Origin: Diphasiastrum complanatum
Taxonomy: Eukaryota; Streptophyta; Lycopodiopsida; Lycopodiales; Lycopodiaceae
Reading direction: 5' to 3'
Assembly: GCA_029204225.1 (NCBI GenBank)
Contig: CM055104.1
Location: forward strand, 26,701,253-26,765,252
DNA length: 64,000 bases
A program made the position numbers and the translations under genes. Shown one piece after another: positions 22,790 through 33,480 of the stretch (positions within the stretch are counted from its first letter, which is position 1; each line of letters begins with the position of its first letter). Under the pieces are notes generated by a model. The model did no database searches. It was not told the DNA's origin and saw nothing but the letters and a program-made list of their open reading frames with translations.

Positions 22790-23416
22790 TTAAAAGTTTG
22801 AACTCTCTGGAAAATTACAGCAATCAAACAATAAATGTGAGTGATGACCATTTGCTTGCTTGTCTCCACCATAAAACTCCATGAATGAGCCTCCATCTCC
22901 ATCTTGCCACAAGAAACCATCAAACCTTGGAAATCTATGAGTAGGTGAGTATATACATGATGCAAATCTAGCACCACATGACTCTATAAACCAAGTAGAT
23001 TGCACTAGTCCATCTTCAAGATCTACTTGACACAAGAAAATGACCATGAATTCACCAAAGATTGACAATCTCCAAGTATTGGCACCAAGTAGCTCAACAC
23101 TTGAGAACTTGATCATGGATGAGTGATATAATGAGCCTCCATTAGCCTCATTTCCATCAGCAAAACCAGCCAAGAATGCTAGTAAAACTTCAACAATAAG
23201 ATATTGCAAGACAATGTAACTAGTTTGTCCATATCTTGACAATTTGCACACATTCACATGAAATACCTCAAACATGAGATACAACAAGTAAAGTAAACTT
23301 GAACAACACTTCCTTGCTGCTCCTTTGACCTTACTTGAGTCTTCAATAATCTGCAAAAACAGATCCATAACATCCTTGCCAAATAACCTTCCTTTGATGC
23401 TCTTGACTAGCTCCAA
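22790..23416 (-). CDS. N1 second open frame, weak RNase H-region similarity
   Basis: A 208-codon minus frame directly downstream of the long N1 frame. Around residues 40-95 it contains SSLLYLLYLMFEVFHVNVCK, LSRYGQTSYIVLQYL and LAGFADGNEANGG. In order, these recall the copia segment before RNase H (GSLxYL, LSRYM, then the GFxDADWAG box), but the catalytic Asp-rich box is altered and the later Glu and Asp motifs are not visible. I infer a heavily reworked pol remnant; expression is unknown. It could equally be coincidental openness. Confidence 0.35.
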   Translation of the reverse strand: MELVKSIKGRLFGKDVMDLFLQIIEDSSKVKGAARKCCSSLLYLLYLMFEVFHVNVCKLSRYGQTSYIVLQYLIVEVLLAFLAGFADGNEANGGSLYHSSMIKFSSVELLGANTWRLSIFGEFMVIFLCQVDLEDGLVQSTWFIESCGARFASCIYSPTHRFPRFDGFLWQDGDGGSFMEFYGGDKQANGHHSHLLFDCCNFPESSNF

Positions 23417-23437
23417 ATTGCCACCTTTCCTTTTGTG

Positions 23438-25038
23438 TCATTGAAGCCCTTTGAGACCAACCTCTTGATCTTCCTCTTGACCATCAAAGTCATTGAACAA
23501 AATTTGTTTTCTAGATCCATTACTTGCATTTCCAGTATGAAAACCATGAGGACCAATATCCACTTGCATAGCATCATCTACACAAGAAAATTCTCCAAAA
23601 CATGTGAGTAAGGCAAAATGAGTCGCTTCCACTTGCTTACCTTTCTCTTGATCATCAAAGATATCAAAGATATGAATATCTTCAGACCTGAACCTCTGGA
23701 AATACTCCCTCTCAAACATATGATCAATATCCAACAAGAACTCATCAATGCTTGATCTCGAATTTTCACAAAGGTTAGTGAAAACAATGTCACCAATGTC
23801 ACCATCATAAATCAAAAGATAGATTCCAAACTTTCCATCCAACATGAAGTAGAGTAGGTGAAGATGAGTATCAAACCTAATAAATCCAGCCCTCTTGAGT
23901 CCGTAACAAACCTCAATAAGCTCACCAATGAGATCTCCCTTTTCTTGAAGAAATTGCCTCTCGATTTGCTCCATGTAGTCTTCTCCAACCAACCTTTTGC
24001 CATCTCGATCATGAGTGATCAATTCACAATCATAGAATCCTTTGAGTTGATGAAGAGATGTGAGATCCATGCCTTGGATCTTCCCAAGAACCAATCTTTC
24101 ATTGCTCTTTCCTTCATAAGACTCCCTCTTAATGATTGCATCATAAGAAATAGAAACCTCAAAGACATTAGAAGCCATGAAAAAAATGATTAGTACCTTC
24201 AACATAAGGATGATTGAAGTACTCTCTTTTTTCAAACAAGAACTTCTACTCAATGTTTTAGGTAATGACTCACATGGTAATGATTCCTCCTCACTATCAT
24301 TCACAATGACATCATTCAAAGTACATCCTACTTTGAACTCTTCACATGCTTCTCTTCTTCTTGACTTGTGACTATCTCCCTCATTAAGTCTCTTGATAGA
24401 ACCATTTGATCTACTCTCTTTATGAAGACATGTGACTCCACTTGCTGGAAAAATGACTTTCTTGGACTCATCACAAAAGAATGTAGAAGAACCACCTCCT
24501 TCATTGCACCTAGCAACATCTTTTGACATATGATCAAAGAAATCATTAACAACAATCTTTTCCAAGTAAGAACCTTCACCTCCATTGATGAAGTTAGCTC
24601 TTTCCTTACCTTTTGCATGCTTGCACTTGCCATGAAGAACCTTTGAAACACCATCATTATCCTCAAGACTAGCCAAGTTAGCACAAAGATGAACATCTCC
24701 AAGAAGCATATTAGATCTTGACCTAGATCTAGCATAACGAAGCTTTTTAGACTTTGCATAACATCCACCAATCTTATTGATGCTAAAAGTTAACTTTGGA
24801 AATTTGAGACCAATCTCCTTTTCCATTCCATCCTTTTTGTTAGCCATAACAAAAGCATCAAGCTTGAAAAGTCTACCTTGTTTATTGTCCCTATCAACCA
24901 AGATTTCTTCCTTTGTAATGAAGCAAGCATCACCACCAAACTTTACCATGTATCCTTTCTCTATCATTTGACCAACACTTAGCAAATTCTTTGAAAGTGA
25001 AGGAATGTAAAGAACACCATCAAGTCTTGCTTTCCTAT
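23438..25038 (-). CDS. N1 long open frame: pre-integrase followed by non-canonical sequence
   Basis: About 530 codons without a stop on the element's sense strand. The first part is normal pre-integrase (LDGVLYIPSLSKNLLSVGQM, then CFITKEEI and GRLFKLDAF). From about 24830 it leaves the copia pattern: a basic stretch rich in Lys/Arg/Ser, then acidic and Cys-containing sequence, with no integrase HHCC or Asp-Asp-Glu motif. Towards the end (24000-23750), MEQIERQFLQEKGDLIGELI, CYGLKRAGFIRFD and YLLIYDGD resemble RT boxes with the YVDD core lost. An openness of 530 codons is unlikely in freely decaying DNA. Without N2 it would continue the gag-protease frame upstream. Confidence 0.6.
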
Positions 25039-25043
25039 TAGTA

Positions 25044-26288
25044 TGTAGCGCAGGCATCCCAAAGGGAGCCGGGAACCACGACTTAGCTTCCCAGCCTTCA
25101 ACTCTTGCCATCCGAACCCACTTGACATACAAGCAGCCAACTCGCCAACAACGATCAGACTTAACCAACTTGAAGTTCCAAAAACCAACATTGAGATCCA
25201 ACCTGGCGCCATGCCAAATCGAGGGTCCCGACGTGGGTGACTTCCCTCCAAGCAAGCCGCCCGACATACATCAAACTTAACCAACTCGAAGCTTCGTTAC
25301 AAACGAGTAACATCCAATCCAAGCAAGCGGTCTGACTTACATCAGACTTAACCAACTGAAAGCTTCGTCACGAGCGCTGGAAGCCAACCTGGCGCCACGC
25401 CAGACTGGACAGCCATAAACAGGTAACATCCACCCAAGCAAGCCATCCAACTCAGCCGACAGGTTAGAGCCCATTCCCCAAGAGCTTAACCCATTCACGT
25501 TCATGCAAGGAATACTCAGAACCACAAGCCGCGACAGATATGGAAACAACCAGTTCCTGGACCAAATGGTCCCGACAGCATACCGCTGGCGCCACGGACC
25601 GAATGGTCCCGACGGCATACCGCTGGCGTCCCGGGATACGACCCTCAGCTATGTGCCAAGTTAAAAATTTTGAAAGCGGCCTTACAACTGGCACTTTTAC
25701 CGAACACTGAAACCCAGAAGGTAATCAGAGTCAGTTTGAGAAAAATCCCACTTTATTGATAAATCTGAGAAGGTTACATTTCAAGTGTGTGACCGACCCT
25801 AGTCTCCGGGGCGCTAGCATGCCAAGGCGAGAGCCATGACAACATTCCAGCAAGGGAGGCTGAGACTTGGTTGGAGCTCGCCCTGACTCGCAACCCGCAC
25901 TCCCCTATAGTATTGGTGTGATTCGGCACCCCCTCTCATACCAAGCACTCTACCCAAGCTGGTAAAGCACGTTTTTCTCTCTCTAGGATTTTCACTTTCT
26001 AGAAAGTCATTTTCTCTCTCTAGATTTTATTGATCCTCAGGCTTCCTTTAATCATGCCTAGATCGTGTGAGGTGATTGCACATCGATCTGAGCTCTCTGG
26101 ACTTCGCTAGAACCGATCAAAGATTTTCAGCCATAGGAACTTGGCGCCGGCTGAATTCTGGTCACAGTGGCGCCGGGAGCGGCGCCGGTGCCGTTGGCGC
26201 CGGGAGCAGCAGGGGCGCTGCTGGCGCCGGGGACATAGCTGGCGCCGATGGCGCCGGAAATAAAGCTTGTAAAGGTAGCTTTACAACA
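25044..26288 (-). repeat. N2 3' LTR (1245 bp)
   Basis: TGTAGCGCAGG on plus at the left, TTTACAACA at the right. The right part (about 26139-26260) is a GGCGCCGG-rich minisatellite that is one 27-bp block longer than in the other LTR. The last bases form a small inverted repeat (GTAAAGGTAGCTTTAC). Confidence 0.93.
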
Positions 26289-27620
26289 TCCACCCCACCT
26301 TTATAAAATCTGATGTCCTCATCAGATGTCAGATTAAAGTAAAGGTGTCTCCCAATTAAAATAACTATACATTTAAGCTACTTGGCACAGTACTCAATTT
26401 ACTGGCCACTGTTTATTAACATTGAAGCTGGCACACCACAAGTCGGAGGCTCAGCTCTTTGTACTGAAAAATTACATAACTTGAAAATATATCTTTGTCT
26501 GGGAAAAGCGTAGATTTGATATCGCTTTCGTAAAACCCGAGAACCTTATTAACTGGTGACAGAGGCCTTTCTTTGAAATGTTCGCCCCTGTCGCTTCTGA
26601 CTTTCGACTTTGGAACTCCTTTGAGCTCCTGATTTGTCCTTGATGCACTTTGTGTTGAGCTCCCTGAGCTCCAGATTTGTTCAGTTCCGCACAAGTATCA
26701 AGGCTCCCTGAGCCGAAGGATTTATCGTTTGATTGCACACTTTATGGTCCACTTCGTGCCTTGTTGCTTCTGCACCTTGATTTCTCTCCTTGCCCCAGCC
26801 TGATCTTGATACTTTTCCATCTTGGCTCTTTAAGGTAGGCAAAGATTGAGTACTCCGCAATGCACCTCTCACTTAGCTTGAAGTAGCTCTTTGAATCAGC
26901 CCAAATGTAACCATTGACCTCGTGGAAAGCCAAAGGATCGCACCAGTTTGATCCGCATCCGAACTATCTCTTCGCGTTTGTTTGAAGCACCATGTCCGTC
27001 GCGCAAAACTTGACTTTCACAATTCCATCACTGGTCAGTTGCCTCACAGTCAAAACAAGAAGTGTACATCGAGCTTGGCTTCAAGTAGCTCTCTTTGAAT
27101 CAGACACATGCACCCAGAGTTTGCACTAGTCCGATCTCAACGCGAACTGTCCCTTAGCGTCCGTTCGAAATACCAAGTCTCTCATGCAAGACTCAACTTT
27201 CTCAGTTATTTCATTGATCAGCTGCCTTACACGTAACACAAGCCAACGTACTCATATGTTTCCTCATCATTGCTGGTCCAGAGAAAGCCTATAACAAACT
27301 TTCCTTTCCACAACAAAAACTTGTCAACTTATTAGGTCCAAAGTTCGCCAGTCTCCTCGTGTGAGTATGTTTAGGTCACCTTGAATTTTCCCCCATTTTG
27401 ATCAACTTTAATTCAAAATTTTCCCCAAGAGAGAGGTGTGTGTGATAGTTCCCCTCCACTTAATAAATCAGCTGATCGGACTTTAGAGTAGAGTTCTTCG
27501 GACAAAAGCCTTTCCAACACTTTGCTTCCCATCTGCTAGGATTATGGCTCGATCCAACTTGTTGCCAATCTCTGAAGAGGATCCTAGTCTTTTTCCCTTT
27601 GAGGAAAAACCCAACTGATA
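26289..27620. other. N2 non-coding interior, left part
   Basis: No open frame of note and no gag or pol motif. Sequence near 26560-26720 has GAGCTC-rich short repeats. Function, if any, is likely structural for RNA packaging or simply filler. Confidence 0.5.
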
Positions 27621-28120
27621 CTGGATATCACCCATGCTCAGTGAGTTTCAGTTCCGAAGGTGGCCATCCCAAAATGAAGACCAACTGCTATAGAAGATCT
27701 CCCCTGAAATGGCCCTTTCCAACTTTTGACTTCCTGCTTGCGTCTGGTGGGCGTTGTCACAAATGAAACTAACCCAAGAAACAGGCTAGTCATCCATCCT
27801 TTGCAAACATTGAGTCATTTCGTTGTCGTTCACGTGCGAGTACTTGAACTGCAAATCCGCCGCACAGATTCTGGATATCGCCCATGCTCAGTGAGTTTCA
27901 GTTCCGAAGGTGGCCGTCCCAAAATGAAGACCAACTGCTCCATAGAAGATCTCCCCTGAAATGGCCCTTTCCAACTTTTGACTTCCTGCTTGCGGCTGGT
28001 GGGCGTTGTCGCAAATGAAACTAACCCAAGAAACAGGCTAGCCATCCATCCTTTGCAAACATTGAGTCGTTTCGTTGTCGTTCACGTGTGAGTACTTGAA
28101 CTGCAAATCCGCCCCACAGA
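27621..28120. repeat. Two-copy 250-bp tandem duplication inside N2
   Basis: Units starting CTGGATATCNCCCATGCTC at 27621 and 27871 are about 96% identical by eye over their whole length. Confidence 0.92.
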
Positions 28121-28398
28121 TTCTGTAGTCCTCTTTGTTTGATGGTATCAGCCTTCAAAAGAAAAGGTTCCTTCTCGAGCCATCAGCTCCTTGTATCACA
28201 AGCAATCATGCAAACCAGACAAAGCACGAGTACTAAGACTCACCACGAATACGTACAAGTAAGACACTCAGGTAGGTTTACTAACAAGTAACAAAGACAA
28301 GGTCCCCCTTTGAGATGGTCCTGCCAACGGACCTTTGCCTGGCCGCGCCCATACAAATCGATCACGGAATCAGCCCACATAGGACACCCCTCCAACCA

Positions 28399-28795
28399 TC
28401 CGTGCTTTCACCATTAAGCAGCACATTGCCTCAGTCACGCCCCACCACTTTTTGGTCGATAGCCCTTATAGCTAAACGATCGGCAGCTATCCCGCACCGG
28501 CAGCTAACCACCCGTGCTTTACACCCGAATTCGAGCAGCATCTCTGTATCAATGGTTAACCCGTACAGTTCGAATATGTCGCCCCGCACCCCTTAAGGTA
28601 CAGACCGTGCTTTCACCTCCCTAGGCAGCACTTTGCCTCATCCGTCCTACGTGCAGACAACGCCAGGCCCGAACCGCGAGAACTGACCGTGCTTACACCT
28701 CAAGGGCAGCACCTTGACTCATCAAGTCCCCCGTTCTGCCGACCACCCCGACCGTGGACGCACCCGTACTTACACTGTGGGCAGCACCTTGCACA
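28399..28795. repeat. Five-fold imperfect hairpin repeat in the N2 leader
   Basis: The motif CCGTGCTTNCACC followed 10-20 bases later by GCAGCAC recurs at about 28399, 28511, 28604, 28686 and 28763. GTGCT and AGCAC are complementary, so each unit can form a short stem-loop; units 2 and 5 carry single mismatches. The array lies 70-470 bases downstream of the primer site, in the leader position. Confidence 0.65.
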
Positions 28796-28863
28796 ACAGT
28801 TGTCTTGATGAACCCCAAACCGTGGCCATTTCCGTGAGATCCGCAGAGCTGACCGGCCAGTCA

Positions 28864-28875
28864 GCTCTGATACCA
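28864..28875 (-). other. N2 primer-binding site
   Basis: TGGTATCAGAGC on minus, two bases inside the 5' LTR end (28878); initiator tRNA-Met type. Confidence 0.9.
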
Positions 28876-28877
28876 CA

Positions 28878-30012
28878 TGTAGCACAGGCATCCCAAAGGG
28901 AGCCGGGAACCACGACTTAGCTTCCCAGCCTTCAACTCTTGCCATCCGAACCCACTTGACATACAAGCAGCCAACTCGCCAACAACGATCAGACTTAACC
29001 AAGCAAGCCGCCCGACATACATCAAACTTAACCAACTCGAAGCTTCGTTACAAACGAGTAACATCCAATCCAAGCAAGCGGTCTGACTTACATCAGACTT
29101 AACCAACTGAAAGCTTCGTCACGAGCGCTGGAAGCCAACCTGGCGCCACGCCAGACTGGACAGCCATAAACAGGTAACATCCACCCAAGCAAGCCATCCA
29201 ACTCAGCCGACAGGTTAGAGCCCATTCCCCAAGAGCTTAACCCATTCACGTTCATGCAAGGAATACTCAGAACCACAAGCCGCGACAGATATGGAAACAA
29301 CCAGTTCCTGGACCAAATGGTCCCGACAGCATACCGCTGGCGCCACGGACCGAATGGTCCCGACGGCATACCGCTGGCGTCCCGGGATACGACCCTCAGC
29401 TATGTGCCAAGTTAAAAATTTTGAAAGCGGCCTTACAACTGGCACTTTTACCGAACACTGAAACCCAGAAGGTAATCAGAGTCAGTTTGAGGAAAATCCC
29501 ACTTTATTGATAAATCTGAGAAGGTTCCATTTCAAGTGTGTGACCGACCCTAGTCTCCGGGGCGCTAGCATGCCAAGGCGAGAGCCATGACAACATTCCA
29601 GCAAGGGAGGCTGAGACTTGGTTGGAGCTCGCCCTGACTCGCAACCCGCACTCTCCTATAGTATTGGTGTGATTCGGCACCCCCTCTCATACCAAGCACT
29701 CTACCCAAGCTGGTAAAGCACGTTTTTCTCTCTCTAGGATTTTCACTTTCTAGAAAGTCATTTTCTCTCTCTAGATTTTATTGTTCCCCAGGCTTCCTTT
29801 AATCATGCCTAGATCGTGTGAGGTGATTGCACATCGATCTGAGCTCTCTGGACTTCGCTAGAACCGATCAAAGATTTTCAGCCATAGGAACTTGGCGCCG
29901 GCTGGATTCTGGTCACAGTGGCGCCGGGAGCAGCAGGGGCGCTGCTGGCGCCGGGGACATAGCTGGCGCCGATGGCGCCGGAAGTAAAGCTTGTAAAGGT
30001 AGCTTTACAACA
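28878..30012 (-). repeat. N2 5' LTR (1135 bp)
   Basis: Matches 25044-26288 apart from an 83-bp deletion bounded by CCAA and a 27-bp loss in the GGCGCC minisatellite. It is followed on the right by TAGTA and N1 protease codons. Confidence 0.93.
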
Positions 30013-30017
30013 TAGTA

Positions 30018-30454
30018 GAGAGACAAATAGGAATTGAACCAATACCTTCAATCACACACTCACCACCATTGGCCATGTTAATTGCTTTCTTGGCTCCATC
30101 ATAAGTGACCAAAGAAGTAAAGAACTCCTTGTGACTAGTCATGTGTGAGCTAGCTCCACTATCAATCCACCATGAATCTTTGTCACCTTCACTTGATATT
30201 GGACTTGAAGAACACATCAAAAGAGAATCACCACCACCTAGATCCTCATCATTAGTAGTAAAGTTGATTTGCTTGCTACCTTCATCTCTTTGCTTCTTCA
30301 AACATTCAGTAGCAAAATGCCCTTTGATTCCACAATAAAAGCATTTCAACTTAGACTTATCTTTCTTTTTGCCAAAAGATGAAGTATCACCTTGATCTTT
30401 CCCTTTAGACCATTTGCCTTTGCCTTTTCCCTTGAACTTGCCTTTGATGAACAT
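30018..30454 (-). pseudogene. N1 zinc knuckle and protease
   Basis: Minus frame: a Gly/Lys-rich basic stretch, zinc knuckle CFYCGIKGHFATEC with all ligands, then DKDSWWIDSGASSHM, an intact aspartic protease site, and ECVIEGIGSIPICLST, where N2 cuts in. The frame is separated from gag by a stop near 30505 and a frame change. After N2 the coding resumes at 25038. Confidence 0.85.
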
Positions 30455-30502
30455 AGCATCCTCTTCATAATGAGATGTCGATGTAGATCCACCTCCTCTT
30501 GA

Positions 30503-31075
30503 TTAAAGCCTATACTCCTCATTCACCAAGATCTCTTGCAAATCCACAATACTTGGCAAAGTATTTTGAATAGCAAAACTTTGAACAAGATTAGCATGAT
30601 CATCCAACAAGCCATTAAGTATAACTTGAACAAGTTCTACCTCCTTAATGCTTTCATCAATACATGCTAACTCATCATTGAATGCCTTAACCCTCAAAAC
30701 AAAAGCATGAGTACTCTCTTCCTTCTTTTGAAAACTTTGAAAGATTTTCCTCCTAAGAATAATCACTCTTGATGTAGACTTGAATTCATAAAGCTTCTTC
30801 AAAGCTTCCCAAGCCTCCAAAGGTGATGTGCACTTACCAACTTCCTTGAGAATTTCATTGGTAACATTCATCTTAATCATGTGTAGAGCTTTTTTTGCTC
30901 TCTTGTCATACCTCACTTGATATTGAGGTGCTTGAGGTCTCTCCTCCACACCTGCAACAATCTCCATCAACACATTCATCTCCAATAAGGACTCCATCCT
31001 CACCTTCCAAGTAGAATAGTTGATTGAGGTAAGCCTATAATTGCTCTCCAACATAAATCCACCACTTGTAGCCAT
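30503..31075 (-). pseudogene. N1 gag (capsid part)
   Basis: The ATG at 31075 starts MATSGGFMLESNYRL, the family's gag start, and a 190-codon frame follows: STWKVRMESLLEMNVLMEIV, MIKMNVTNEILKEVGKCTSP, EAWEALKKLYEFKS and ELVQVILNGLLDDHANLVQS. It ends in a premature stop shortly before the zinc-knuckle section. It is the capsid-forming part of copia gag, closely related to B2 and C1. Confidence 0.88.
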
Positions 31076-31664
31076 GTTGAAGTGACCTGATCTTCTCTTT
31101 CAACCTGTTCCAATGCACAAAGCACTCTCTTGAATGTCAAAAAATGAACTCAAGAAGAAATCACAAAGATATGGAACCTCTCAAATCTTTTCTAGCACTT
31201 CTAGCTAGAAAATCAACACATAGAATAGTGAAATGTTGATCAACCTATGATCTATCCTCAATCTAATGATTCTTGCCACTTTCTAAGATTGAAACACACT
31301 CAAATGAAGTTCAGTAACCTCACAAACTAGAGATCCAATCAAAATTAGGGTTTTGACAAAATAACAAAAAATTGAATATCTCAAATTCTACATGCAATTT
31401 CTAGAAACTTGATATATCTTCTTGTAGACTCCAATGAGACCTACCTAATGCACCAAAAATCATCTAAATCTAGTAAACCAAGTGTGAAATCAGAATTGAT
31501 CAAGTATATAACCCTATATTGAGTTTTGACCTACAAAAGATCAATTCTACACATGCAAAAATGCTGATTTTTGAGTAAATATCAATCTAGCATGCTCTAG
31601 CATTGGTAACTCCTCCAAATCCTTGCTAAAAATGGATGATCCTTTCATAACCTGAAACACAAGA

Positions 31665-31835
31665 GCTCTGATACCATGTGAAGGATTTCAGATCATTCAA
31701 GATCCAATCCAAGTCCCAAATCTTTGGTTACAATAAGGAGCAAACCAACAATCCTGCCAATGTAGAAAAATCAGCATCTACATACAAAATGAGATGCAAA
31801 CTCTAAGAGATATTGATCAAACATGAACCAAAACA
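31665..31835 (-). repeat. N1 primer site and truncated 5' LTR
   Basis: Primer site TGGTATCAGAGC at 31676-31665, then LTR from 31679 matching 21901-22057 with one difference. It breaks at 31835 directly into B2 integrase codons (IDDFTRF), so about 500 bp of LTR and the target duplication are gone. Confidence 0.88.
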
Positions 31836-32617
31836 TTGATGATTTCACTAGATTTACTTGGGTATATCTTTTAGCTTCAAAATCTATGGTCTTGCACTAT
31901 TTTCTAAAGTTCAAAGCTCTAGTTGAAAAGCAATTTTCTTACAAAATCAAAATTCTTAGAAGTGATGGAGGTGGTAAGTACACTTCCAATAAATTTCATG
32001 ATTATTGTGAGCTTGAAGACATTAAAAGGGAGTTTTCTTGTGCATATACACCATCTCAAAATGGGGTGGCTGAAAGAAAGAATATAACATTGTGTGAATG
32101 TGCCAAAACCATCAGAATTGAGGCATCTTTGCCAAAAGACTTTTGGGGTGAGGCTATCAATTGTTCAAACTATCTTTGCAATAGACTCCCTCATGTTGCA
32201 CTTGGAGGAAAGTCACCATATGAAGCACACTATAACCTAAGGTTGATCAGCTTAGAGTATTTGGATGCATATGCTTTGTCCATATTCCCTTGTAAACAAG
32301 AAAGAAGGATGATCCTTGTGCAAGCAAAGGAGTCATGGTTGGATATTCATCCAACAAGAAAGCCTATCGAATCTACATGCTCTCTACCTCTAAAGTAATT
32401 GATAGTAGAGATGTAGTTTTCCATGAAGAAGAAAAGTCCAATCTTGGAGGGGCTGAGATCAAGCAACCTCAAAATCTATCACCTGTTGTTATTGAAGACA
32501 ATCAACATATGGAGGAGTCAAGATTTGAAGATGGAAGTCCTCGGATTTTCACTCCTAGAAGATCCATGAGGGAGATATCCGAGCCCAAGAGGCTCACTTA
32601 TGATGACAAAGGAAAAT
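31835..32617 (+). pseudogene. B2 integrase
   Basis: Plus frame: [34 protein letters not shown] (second catalytic Asp), [16 protein letters not shown] (catalytic Glu) and [21 protein letters not shown] one-base shift at about 32237 moves coding to the next frame ([17 protein letters not shown]), where a TAA follows. It then continues as [18 protein letters not shown] and TPRRSMREISEPKRLTYDD. A TAA at 32617 replaces the Gln found in relatives. Confidence 0.87.
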
Positions 32618-33480
32618 AAGTGGATCTTGATTCCACTTATGCTTATTTTATTTCTCATGAGGAGCCCAAACATGTTCAAGAAGCCCTCAATACCAAGGAG
32701 TGGTATGAGGCCATGAAGATTGAATATGATGCCTTGATCACCAACCACACATGGGAGCTAGTGGATCCACCACCTTACATGCATATCATTGGATGCAAGT
32801 GGGTGTTCAAGATCAAGTACAATCATGATGGCTCCATCAACAAGTACAAGACAAGATTATGTGCTAAAGGCTTTGCACAAATATATGGCCTTGACTATGA
32901 AGAAACCTTTGCTCCTATAGCAAAGATGGTGACAATAAGAATCATAATCTCTCTTGCCTTATTTTTAAAGTGGAAATTGTTTCAACTTGATGTTTCCAAC
33001 GCTTTTTTGAATGGCTATCTTAAGGAGGAGATATACATGGGACAGCCTCAAGGATTTATCAAGGATAAATCTAAGTTGTGTTTGCTATTTAGAAGTCTTT
33101 ATGGCTTAAATCAGGCACCTAGATCATGGTATTCAAGACTCAACAACTTTCTACTTTCATTAGGATTTGTGCTTAGTGACTATGATCCTTCTATGTACTT
33201 AAAATTTGATGGTAGTAATATTGTCATTCTCCTAATCTATGTAGATGACATTATTCTTAGTGGAAGTTGTTTGATGCTAGTTCAAGAAACCAAAGATGCA
33301 TTAGGAAAAGAATTTAAAATGCAAGATCTAGGAGAGATCCATTACATTTTGGGCCTTGAGATTGATTTTCATGAAGAGTATGCTTTTATTTGTCAATCTA
33401 GATATGTCTTTTCTATGTTGAGAAAATTCAATATGCAAAATTGTAAAGGCATAGATACATACTCCCATGGAGCAACATGT
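32618..33480 (+). pseudogene. B2 reverse transcriptase
   Basis: A well-preserved RT frame: WELVDPPPYMHIIGCKWVFK, FAPIAKMVTIRIIISLALFL, LFQLDVSNAFLNGYL (first catalytic Asp kept), SLYGLNQAPRSWYSRL, ILLIYVDDIILSG and FKMQDLGEIHYILGLEI. A small insertion near 33463 shifts the frame before the connection to RNase H. It provides the in-window reference for the Asp that C1 has lost. Confidence 0.9.

Larger units (their letters stand above)
25044..30012 (-). mobile_element. Non-coding LTR element N2 (LARD-like), nested in N1
   Basis: A complete 4969-bp element: LTRs 25044-26288 and 28878-30012, 5-bp target duplication TAGTA (25039-25043 and 30013-30017), primer site TGGTATCAGAGC on minus (28875-28864, 2 bp from the LTR) and purine tract AGGTGGGGTGGA next to the left LTR. 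The 2.6-kb interior has no gag or pol. It must therefore be copied by another element's proteins. LTRs differ by about eight substitutions over 1135 bp (by eye) plus two deletions (83 and 27 bp) in the right copy, so it moved recently. Confidence 0.92.
21901..31835 (-). mobile_element. Non-autonomous copia-type element N1, nested in B2
   Basis: The 3' LTR (21901-22551), polypurine tract GAAGAGGGAG (22552-22561), primer site (31676-31665) and the first 157 bp of the 5' LTR (31679-31835) define a minus-strand element. The rest of the right LTR, the target duplication and a few B2 bases have been deleted. Gag and protease at the right end are of the B/C type. Beyond pre-integrase, the usual integrase-RT-RNase H block is replaced by open frames with little recognisable pol sequence. 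N2 interrupts it at 25039-30017. One difference in about 154 comparable LTR bases indicates a fairly recent arrival. Confidence 0.85.

Noticed and set aside
26076-26306. Gly-Ala-rich plus frame, possible structural protein
   Set aside because: It is the GGCGCC minisatellite of the N2 LTR read in one frame and is repeated in the other LTR with a unit missing.
28315-28596. Plus frame of 93 codons in the N2 interior
   Set aside because: It lies antisense to the element and is built from the repeated hairpin motif; no homology recognised.
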